A DNA stretch of 12,560 nt from Bifidobacterium breve (GTDB taxonomy: Bacteria; Actinomycetota; Acidimicrobiia; Acidimicrobiales; Ilumatobacteraceae). Made by a program: the position numbers and the translations under genes. The notes beneath the pieces are model-generated. The model was given only the letters and a program-made list of their open reading frames with translations. It was not told where the DNA came from and ran no database searches. Of this stretch, positions 8,201 through 12,560 are shown one piece after another. The stretch covers positions 1 through 12,560 of the forward strand of contig CALPPJ020000014.1 of the NCBI GenBank assembly GCA_943325425.2, in the 5' to 3' direction. Within the stretch, counting starts at the first letter, position 1. Every line of letters starts with the position of its first letter.

Positions 8201-8548
8201 GCTGTCTCCCTCAACTAATCGCATCACCATATTCGCGGCTAATCCAAACCCTGGGTTGGCGCCGATGTGATAGATACGGGGCTCCCGAGTGCTCGGTTCC
8301 GAACCCTGAACTTGGGCAATTTCACGCACCAACTCGAATTCAGCGGCGTCAGAACCGGTCAACAGCACCAAAATCTGAATATTCGGGTAATCCTGAGCTG
8401 CTAAACCTGAAAAGACCTCTCGTAATACTTCGCTCGCCAAGCTTGGTTGGTCGACAACGACCGCCACCACGACTCCTGGGGCGGCCGACACGCTGGCTTC
8501 AGTAGGCGAAGTCGCAGCGGAAAGAGTTGCTTCCATCTCATTTTCCAC
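5282..8548 (-). CDS. Giant GT2 glycosyltransferase fused to a polytopic membrane (GT-C-like) region
   Basis: 1088 residues from the GTG at 8548; an in-frame ATG at 8536 with a weak GGAA ahead gives 1084 and is equally possible. Residues about 25-260 form a family-2 glycosyltransferase. They include a nucleotide-sugar binding strand, NPGFGLAANMV (98-108), an HDD metal motif (123-125), GEDLDLCWR (223-231, catalytic acid/base region) and a terminal HR (249-250). This resembles rhamnosyl- and galactofuranosyl-transferase-like GT2 enzymes. A helix at 287-306 and a basic linker (307-370) precede a membrane block (about 392-780, roughly ten helices). An extracytoplasmic domain (about 785-1033) containing LGIRYIVIPV and FDPRWTLTING follows, then a last helix at 1037-1054 and a basic tail. 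The second half resembles GT-C lipid-linked sugar transferases such as AftD/YfhO-type proteins by eye only. Its stop overlaps the DUF5719 start. Likely role: envelope glycan synthesis; acceptor unknown. Confidence 0.85.
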   Translation of the reverse strand: MENEMEATLSAATSPTEASVSAAPGVVVAVVVDQPSLASEVLREVFSGLAAQDYPNIQILVLLTGSDAAEFELVREIAQVQGSEPSTREPRIYHIGANPGFGLAANMVMRLVEGDSGFFLLMHDDVVLAPDAVRQLVEEMYRSNAGMVGPKFVEWDETRRLQSVGFDCDWFGELDSAVEPHELDQEQHDAVRDVFVLSSSCLLVRADLFRELGGFEPSIEFFGEDLDLCWRAHLSGARVVVVPAATARHRGLMDERLIGRGSDSGSLMRQAERHRMSTVLSLTGARRLPIVVPLLFLITCVEAIGSMVRGRWQRAFAGLSGLLNLLPSIGNIARRRSRVRMLRQVPDHEVVELQVRGSVRWKRIIRHRRFTPSANIRGVGNDSTARSPKAVASWGVLAVLLFLGGRQLWMNGVHSVGDLLPLPESPRDLLRQYISGWWAQDLGSTTAQPTSTGLIALGGIFTLGHMGLLHTLITIGLIPLGWLGASALCGVVANERARIVGVIAYAAVPLPYAAVASGQHQVLIAYAVVPWALHLIRSFGGIGTSIVDDEPGDVVDHPSTKQRIRLAAKLSLLFGVTMAFSPGVVVVVLLSALLWLLTAAVSGGSTRAAGLGFAGAMSATAAAVVLNMPWVTRYLSNGGWDAIVGSPARSTENLGLWELLRFGIGPAALGGLIVLLYVPLLVAPLVSKNSRFIWASRAAILSIVLLALALLNSGDDLPIRLPETGILLAPVASCLAIGAAIIVMAFGIDVRGGRFGWRQPLALLSLVTLPLGLLPVVAGASNGRWEQPSITLAQQMRELLGDSSQGDYRILLVGDSRLIPSDQHTYRDGLAYSLVQNGDASMLNQVSSASRDAQVFIEPLLDAVASGTTGRVGRLMAPLGIRYIVIPVIDRVHSSSESPVAVPLGLREAFAEQLDLRNVYGPSSMTIFENSQWIPLTGMLSAVASQQSSEGGAEALVATELTGSLAALNGTTSWASPTQELPAGRFHMGVPFDPRWTLTINGQTIKPQASFGTVMHFETGDGGLARLSYSNPLSRYMWVLLQVFLWLVVVLGILQPNFRRRSRRQQFELPETTPVVSLSANPISGDPA

Positions 8549-8651
8549 GGTGTGAGAAGGTTACTCGCCCTCATCTCAGACCTCAGGTCACAGACTTGTT
8601 GAAGCCGGGGATTCAGGGGTCGAACGCCTGATCTGAGTAGGGTAAGAGGTC
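8549..8651. other. Divergent intergenic region between the GT2 fusion and the flippase
   Basis: These 103 bases must carry both promoters. Leftwards, TAACCT (minus strand, 8558-8563) would start transcription near 8550, giving a 14-base leader for the ATG at 8536 or almost none for the GTG at 8548. Rightwards, TAGGGT (8638-8643) ends eight bases before the TTG at 8652. No clear -35 boxes, hairpins or RNA gene are seen. Confidence 0.35.
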
Positions 8652-9992
8652 TTGACTATCAATCACGAGTCCATCGGCACCGAGCCGACCACGTCGGGCC
8701 GCATTCCTCTCCCTGAGGGGACGTTGGCGGTCGGCGGAGGTCTGCTGGTAGCAGGAATCTCTAGCTATGCCTTTTTTAAGGTCGGCCAAGAGGCACTCGG
8801 TAAAGAACATTTCAAACCCATCGTGGCCCTCTGGTTTGCCACCTTCGTTTTGGCCCCCGGATTTTTCTTGCCCCTCGAGCAAGAAATGGGACGTGCCCTC
8901 GCCCATCGACGCGCGCTCAATCAAGGTGGTCGTCCTGTCGTGGCGCGTATTGTTCCCCTTGGTGCAGCAGTCGCCGGCATCATCGTCGCGGTGTTGGCGG
9001 GTCTCAGTTCACTAGCTACTCGCGAATTCTTTGAGGGTTATGGTCTCGTGACTGCGGCTCTCATAATCGCCTTTGTCGCGTATGCCCCCACCCACCTCGC
9101 CCGCGGAATTTGCTCTGGGCAGGGTCGGTTTGCGTCATACGGAATTGTCATGGGCGCAGACGGATTCGTACGAATCGTTGGATGCATCATCTTTTGGCAG
9201 TTGGGCATTACCAATGTCGGCGCTTATGCGATGTTGATTGCCCTCTCGCCTCTCTCTGGAGTGCTTGTTGTTTGGTTACGTGGTGATATCAAAACAACAC
9301 CAGGTCCAGTTGCCCCATGGAGCGAAGTCACCCCAAATCTTGGCTGGCTACTTCTTGGTTCGTTGATGGGCGCGGGCCTAGTCAATGCTGGCCCAATCGC
9401 GATCAATGTTTTGGCTACCAAAGAACAGTCTGAATTAGTCACTGCCTTTGGTAACGGCGTTCTGCTGTCGCGGGTTCCACTATTCCTTTTCCAAGCGGTG
9501 CAGGCAGCGCTATTGCCGCGACTCGCCCGACTCGCAGCACAGGGTGACCTTGTTGAGTTCCGCAATGGATTTCGTCGACTCATGCAAGTTGTCGTCTTCG
9601 TCGGAGTTGTTGGAACCGTCGGCTCCTTCGCCTTCGGACCTCCCTTACTAAAAATTGTGTACGACGATGTTCTCAATCGAAGTTCTCTCACCATGTTGGC
9701 TCTCGGTAGCGCTCTGTACATGGTGGCCCTCGCAACAGCGCAGGCAGTGATTGCCCTCAACGGCCATGCCCTCGTTGGCTTGGGTTGGCTCCTCGGAATG
9801 ATTACTTTCGTCGGCTGCACATGGCTCGCTTCTGACAGTTTGTACTTTCGTGTTGAGATCGGCCTTGTTGCCAGCTCGCTTGTGGCACTCGCGGTGTTTA
9901 CCGTCTCGTTGATTCGCTTGCTCAATGAAGGAGCAAACATAACCCCCGAATCATTAAGCGATGCGCTGTCAGACCGCCCTTTTGAAGCGTAA
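8652..9992 (+). CDS. Polysaccharide/lipid-linked oligosaccharide flippase (MOP superfamily, Wzx-like)
   Basis: 446 residues with about 12 hydrophobic helices, roughly at 24-43, 56-75, 98-119, 128-147, 163-183, 189-208, 231-253, 266-289, 312-330, 344-367, 373-392 and 400-422. Features typical of MOP-superfamily exporters (Wzx, MurJ, MATE) are present: a charged loop with LEQEMGRALAHRRA after helix 2, ARGICSGQGRFASYG between helices 4 and 5, and VQAALLPRLARLAAQGD leading into a long cytoplasmic loop at the midpoint. Such proteins flip undecaprenyl-linked glycans across the membrane. Assignment to Wzx rather than MurJ rests on its glycosyltransferase neighbours. The start is TTG: a TAA at 8643-8645 closes the frame just upstream and no ATG or GTG occurs in the first 20 codons. 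AAGAGG at 8644-8649 is only two bases from the TTG, too close for a good ribosome binding site, so leaderless initiation is possible. Confidence 0.8.
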   Translation: MTINHESIGTEPTTSGRIPLPEGTLAVGGGLLVAGISSYAFFKVGQEALGKEHFKPIVALWFATFVLAPGFFLPLEQEMGRALAHRRALNQGGRPVVARIVPLGAAVAGIIVAVLAGLSSLATREFFEGYGLVTAALIIAFVAYAPTHLARGICSGQGRFASYGIVMGADGFVRIVGCIIFWQLGITNVGAYAMLIALSPLSGVLVVWLRGDIKTTPGPVAPWSEVTPNLGWLLLGSLMGAGLVNAGPIAINVLATKEQSELVTAFGNGVLLSRVPLFLFQAVQAALLPRLARLAAQGDLVEFRNGFRRLMQVVVFVGVVGTVGSFAFGPPLLKIVYDDVLNRSSLTMLALGSALYMVALATAQAVIALNGHALVGLGWLLGMITFVGCTWLASDSLYFRVEIGLVASSLVALAVFTVSLIRLLNEGANITPESLSDALSDRPFEA

Positions 9993-10000
9993 GACCAACA

Positions 10001-10999
10001 TTAGTTAGCGAGGGCAATGCCCGCCTTTTTGGCTTCAAGTTTGAGGTCGTGTTGCACCATCATGCGTACCAAACCTGGGAAATCGACTTCAGGCTTCCAA
10101 CCCAATTTTTCGCGAGCCTTACTTGAATCGCCAATCAACAAATCAACTTCGGCTGGGCGGAAAAACTTCGGGTCCTGCCGCACATACGGACGCCAATCTC
10201 CAACACCGGCCTCAGCGAATGCCAATTCGACGAGCTCTTCAATGGTATGAGTCTCGCCCGTCGCAATGACGTAATCATCAGGCTGATCCTGTTGCAACAT
10301 CATCCACATCGCCTTGACATAATCGCCGGCGTAACCCCAGTCGCGCTTGGCATCAAGATTGCCGAGCACGAGTTCTGTCTGTAAACCAAGTTTGATACGA
10401 GCCGCAGCATTAGTGACTTTGCGCGTCACGAACTCAACTCCGCGGCGGGGACCTTCGTGATTGAACAAGATTCCCGAACAGGCCCACATGTCGTAACTCT
10501 CGCGGTAATTCACCGTGATGTCATGACCAAAGACTTTGGCGCAACCATATGGCGAACGCGGGTGGAAAGGTGTGAGTTCAGTCTGTGGAATCTGACGAAC
10601 CTTGCCGAACATCTCTGATGAAGAGGCTTGATAGAAGCGCATCTTGTTGTTGGTGTTACCGCCGACCATACGCATTGCCTCAAGCATGCGCAAAACGCCC
10701 GTGCCCGTGAGGTTCGCGGTCAATTCAGCCTGGTTCCATGACAGCGCCACAAACGAAATTGCTGCCAAGTTGTAAATCTCATCTGGTTGAGCAACCTCCA
10801 TTGCTTTAACCAAAGACGGCAAGTCAGCAAGGTCACCGGGGACGATGTTGACATAGGGAAATTCATCGCGCAGCATGTCACCTTTGGGGTTGTTCTGCCC
10901 CTTGACCATGCCAAAAATCTCGTACCCCTTGCCGTGCAAGAATTCAGCCATGTGTTGGCCGTCTTGGCCCGTAATACCGGTGATAAACGCTCGGGGCAT
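10001..10999 (-). CDS. gmd: GDP-mannose 4,6-dehydratase
   Basis: 332-residue short-chain dehydratase (extended SDR) converting GDP-D-mannose to GDP-4-keto-6-deoxy-D-mannose, the precursor of GDP-fucose, GDP-rhamnose and related sugars. Numbered from the ATG at 10999, the Rossmann motif GITGQDG is at 8-14 and the NLAAISFVALSW loop at about 77-88. The catalytic SSSE is at 126-129 (Ser replaces the usual Thr, conservative), and Tyr151 and Lys155 lie in SPYGCAK. FNHEGPRRG is at 179-187 (usually HESP) and RPAEVDLLIGD near 281-291. The active site is complete. The start is fixed by AGGAG seven bases before the ATG; a TTG one codon upstream is less likely. No reductase (RMD or GMER/fucose synthase) lies beside it in the window, so the end product cannot be named. 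It is convergent with the flippase and divergent from the GT4 gene. Confidence 0.95.
   Translation of the reverse strand: MPRAFITGITGQDGQHMAEFLHGKGYEIFGMVKGQNNPKGDMLRDEFPYVNIVPGDLADLPSLVKAMEVAQPDEIYNLAAISFVALSWNQAELTANLTGTGVLRMLEAMRMVGGNTNNKMRFYQASSSEMFGKVRQIPQTELTPFHPRSPYGCAKVFGHDITVNYRESYDMWACSGILFNHEGPRRGVEFVTRKVTNAAARIKLGLQTELVLGNLDAKRDWGYAGDYVKAMWMMLQQDQPDDYVIATGETHTIEELVELAFAEAGVGDWRPYVRQDPKFFRPAEVDLLIGDSSKAREKLGWKPEVDFPGLVRMMVQHDLKLEAKKAGIALAN
10012..10030 (+). terminator. Weak candidate intrinsic terminator for the flippase transcript
   Basis: GGGC-AAT-GCCC (10012-10022) can form a short four-pair hairpin, followed after three bases by TTTTT (10026-10030). It lies about 20 bases past the flippase stop, inside the 3' end of the opposing dehydratase gene. 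The stem is short, and GCC-TTTTT-GGC (10023-10033) could compete with it, so the call is tentative. Confidence 0.3.
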
Positions 11000-11006
11000 C
11001 AAAAGA

Positions 11007-11011
11007 CTCCT
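11007..11011 (-). promoter_or_regulatory. Shine-Dalgarno sequence of the GDP-mannose dehydratase gene
   Basis: On the minus strand AGGAG lies seven bases before the ATG at 10999. It decides that start over the TTG one codon upstream. It contrasts with the apparently leaderless genes elsewhere in the window. Confidence 0.75.
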
Positions 11012-11094
11012 GAATTGAGCAATCGGAGGATCGCTATTGAACTGCCCTATCTTACGCTTCAGGACCTACGATCGGCTTGATGCCTTGCAATCTT

Positions 11095-11099
11095 GGGAG
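11095..11099 (+). promoter_or_regulatory. Shine-Dalgarno sequence of the GT4 gene
   Basis: GGGAG lies six bases before the GTG at 11106. This places the start there rather than at the TTG at 11037, which would add 23 residues that do not fit the family. Confidence 0.75.
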
Positions 11100-11105
11100 T
11101 TTTTC

Positions 11106-12197
11106 GTGATCAAAGTCGGAGTCGATGTCGGCCCGCTCCATGGTCCGATCACGGGCGTCGGCCGAGCCGTTGATGGCATGCTTCGACACCTGCGTCAACA
11201 AACTTCGGTTGAACTCACCGAATACGTCGTAAGTTTTCGGGCCAAATTGCACAAAAATACTCAACGACTACCATTTCCAGCCGGGTTGTCCATCAAAAGT
11301 TGGGGTCAACGAAATTTTCCACCAATCGACCCGTTCCTCAAGGGAATCCAACTTTTGCATGGAATGAACTATGTCGTTCCACCCACAAAACTTGCACGAG
11401 TCGTAACGGTATACGACTGCTGGGCACTTCTCAATCCCGCACAATGCTCGTTAATAACCAACGATGCGATGAAAGCATTACGGCGAGCTATTCAAACCGG
11501 AGCCGTCGTTCATGCTTCTTCGCACGCGACAGCCACAACGGTGCGCGATCTATTTCCCTCGGCTCGCATTGAGATGATCTATTTGGGCGCCCCCGAACGT
11601 CGCCCCCCAAACTCACAAGAAATTCGTCCTGATGCTCTTTCCAACATGGGTGATGCCCCGTTCATCGTGGCGATCGGACCAGAGGAAAAACGTAAGAATT
11701 ATCCACGTCTCGTTGAGGCTTTTGCTCTCGCTGCATACGAGCACCCCGATCTGCAATTGGTGATTGCTGGTTCTCCAGGTGATGACAGCGATCGGCTTCA
11801 ACAAATAGTGCACTCGTTGTCCCCAAGTCTGGCGGAACGCGTTCATCGCCTAGGTCAGGTCACCGACGACAACATTGCATGGCTCTACCAACAAGCCACC
11901 GTGATGGCCTATCCATCACTTGATGAGGGTTTTGGTTTTCCACTTTTGGAAGCAATGTCCGCAAATCTCCCGATCGTTGGGTCAACGCGTGGGTCAATCC
12001 CCGAAGTGTCAGGAACAGCCGCGATTTTGGTTGATCCATTAGACGTGTCAGCGCTTGCTGAGGCTTTGATCAATGTGGCGACCAACTCCGAACTTCGCAT
12101 CGAACTTCAGTCAGCGGGCGCAACTCAGTTGCAATCTTTTTCATGGGAGAAAACGGCTCAACAGTTAGTCAATCTCTACAACGACCTCGTGAAATAG
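11106..12197 (+). CDS. GT4 family glycosyltransferase
   Basis: 363-residue GT-B fold enzyme of CAZy family GT4, transferring a sugar from a nucleotide donor to a glycan or lipid acceptor on the cytoplasmic face. Counted from the GTG at 11106, the N-terminal domain opens MIKVGVDVGPL with the acceptor loop GPITGVGR (13-20) and has LLHGMNYVVPP (83-93) and TVYDCW (101-106). The C-terminal domain has a donor site: GPEEKRKNYPRLVEAF (191-206, basic phosphate-binding residues) and the E-x7-E signature EGFGFPLLE (274-282). IPEVSG (298-303) and ILVDP (307-311) follow. These are the hallmarks of mannosyl/rhamnosyltransferase-type GT4 enzymes; the exact sugar is unknown. Its divergent neighbour makes a GDP-deoxysugar precursor, which is compatible with a GDP-sugar donor but does not prove it. 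The fbiA gene follows 36 bases later. Confidence 0.92.
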   Translation: MIKVGVDVGPLHGPITGVGRAVDGMLRHLRQQTSVELTEYVVSFRAKLHKNTQRLPFPAGLSIKSWGQRNFPPIDPFLKGIQLLHGMNYVVPPTKLARVVTVYDCWALLNPAQCSLITNDAMKALRRAIQTGAVVHASSHATATTVRDLFPSARIEMIYLGAPERRPPNSQEIRPDALSNMGDAPFIVAIGPEEKRKNYPRLVEAFALAAYEHPDLQLVIAGSPGDDSDRLQQIVHSLSPSLAERVHRLGQVTDDNIAWLYQQATVMAYPSLDEGFGFPLLEAMSANLPIVGSTRGSIPEVSGTAAILVDPLDVSALAEALINVATNSELRIELQSAGATQLQSFSWEKTAQQLVNLYNDLVK

Positions 12198-12217
12198 CGA
12201 TTGAAACGAAAGACCAG

Positions 12218-12222
12218 AAGGA
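12218..12222 (+). promoter_or_regulatory. Likely ribosome binding site of fbiA
   Basis: AAGGA lies 11 bases before the ATG at 12234, slightly far. An ATG at 12226 is nearer but out of frame, and GGAAG (12228-12232) is too close. The conserved protein start ITVLAGG fixes the ATG at 12234. Confidence 0.5.
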
Positions 12223-12233
12223 ATAATGGAAGC

Positions 12234-12560
12234 ATGATTACTGTCCTCGCAGGTGGCGTCGGCGCGGCGCGATTTTTACGCGGTCTCGTTCTTGAAGTTG
12301 ACCCAACAGAAATTTCTGTTGTGGTCAATACCGGCGACGACACGATCATGCATGGTCTCAACATTTCTCCAGATCTCGACACCGTCACCTACACCGTTGC
12401 CAACGCCATAGATCCCGATCGCGGCTGGGGACTTGCCAATGAATCTTGGCGAGTCATGGAGTCATTAGTTCGCTATCAAGATGTGAAGCCGCAGAGTTCT
12501 GGCGCGGCGGGAACTTGGTTCAATTTAGGTGATCGTGATCTAGCCACCCATTTGTATCGA
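12234..12560 (+). CDS. fbiA: 2-phospho-L-lactate/phosphoenolpyruvate transferase CofD/FbiA, N-terminal part
   Basis: The frame is open for 109 codons from the ATG to the right edge, about one third of the usual 310-340 residues. It matches the CofD/FbiA family closely: ITVLAGGVGAARFLRGL (2-18, nucleotide/phosphate-binding loop), VNTGDD (31-36, metal and Fo-binding region) and MHGLNISPDLDTVTYTVA (39-56). DPDRGWGLANESW (60-72) and WFNLGDRDLATHLYR (95-109) complete the match. The enzyme transfers a 2-phospholactyl or enolpyruvyl-phospho moiety from its GDP-activated or GPP-linked donor to Fo, producing F420-0 or dehydro-F420-0 in coenzyme F420 biosynthesis. In actinobacteria fbiB normally follows, but that would lie beyond the window. 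The gene comes 36 bases after the GT4 gene, so it may share its transcript. It is truncated only by the window edge and no lesion is visible. Confidence 0.95.
   Translation, partial: MITVLAGGVGAARFLRGLVLEVDPTEISVVVNTGDDTIMHGLNISPDLDTVTYTVANAIDPDRGWGLANESWRVMESLVRYQDVKPQSSGAAGTWFNLGDRDLATHLYR

Noticed and set aside
7750..8214. Overlapping frames of 123 and 140 codons in the GT2-encoding region
   Set aside because: They fall exactly over the conserved GT2 motifs HDD and GEDLDLCWR of the minus-strand gene, and are explained as its shadows.
9224..9940. Long antisense frame (238 codons) inside the flippase gene
   Set aside because: Its product is Arg/Thr/Pro-rich without domains. The opposite strand encodes a convincing 12-helix protein. 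Long antisense frames are common opposite such genes.
11037..11105. TTG-initiated N-terminal extension of the GT4 protein
   Set aside because: The 23 extra residues do not resemble the family. GGGAG six bases before the GTG at 11106 and the typical MIKVGVDVGPL opening mark the true start.
12176..12388. Minus-strand frame of 70 codons at the right end
   Set aside because: It lies opposite the strongly conserved fbiA N-terminus and is a shadow.
1..12560. tRNA, rRNA, CRISPR array, insertion sequence, phage or toxin-antitoxin system
   Set aside because: Gene-free gaps are at most about 173 bases and hold no cloverleaf or spaced-repeat pattern. No transposase, integrase or toxin-like frame was recognised. 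Novelty lies in the glycosyltransferase module, not in a defence system.

Overview
The window looks like chromosomal DNA of an actinobacterium, most likely from the Acidimicrobiia (for example an aquatic Ilumatobacteraceae-type lineage). This is inferred from moderate GC, a DUF3499 protein, a DUF5719 protein paired with a giant family-2 glycosyltransferase, and an F420-biosynthesis gene (fbiA/cofD). The first three markers are largely restricted to Actinobacteria; the class assignment is a guess. I see no insertion sequence, phage gene, tRNA, rRNA or CRISPR array. All gene-free gaps are shorter than about 175 bases.

Left part (1-1219, minus strand): three closely packed genes read leftwards. 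They are a DUF3499 zinc-ribbon-like protein, a CPBP/Rce1-type membrane protease, and the N-terminal 78 residues of an unrecognised membrane protein that runs off the edge. A divergent promoter region (about 1220-1392) contains a perfect 15-bp tandem duplication and separates them from ftsH (1393-3357, plus), a complete membrane-bound AAA+/zinc protease.

Central part (3379-8548, minus strand): three genes joined by two 4-base stop/start overlaps. The first encodes a 1088-residue protein with an N-terminal GT2 glycosyltransferase domain fused to a large polytopic membrane region with an outside domain (GT-C-like by appearance). The second encodes a DUF5719 protein built of four repeats of about 110 residues behind a membrane anchor. 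The third encodes a membrane-anchored thioredoxin-fold protein. The GT2 gene diverges from a MOP-superfamily polysaccharide flippase gene (8652-9992, plus).

Right part: a GDP-mannose 4,6-dehydratase gene (10001-10999, minus) converges on the flippase gene with an 8-bp gap and diverges from a GT4 glycosyltransferase gene (11106-12197, plus). The latter is followed after 36 bp by the start of fbiA/cofD (12234 to the right edge), for coenzyme F420 synthesis.

Together the GT2 fusion, flippase, dehydratase and GT4 enzyme suggest envelope or surface glycan production, with GDP-4-keto-6-deoxymannose as one sugar precursor. FtsH, the CPBP protease and the F420 gene are housekeeping or accessory neighbours. 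The most interesting material is the translationally coupled GT2-fusion/DUF5719/thioredoxin module, which has no established function as far as I know. Several genes also look leaderless, with a -10-like hexamer just before the start codon and no Shine-Dalgarno sequence.
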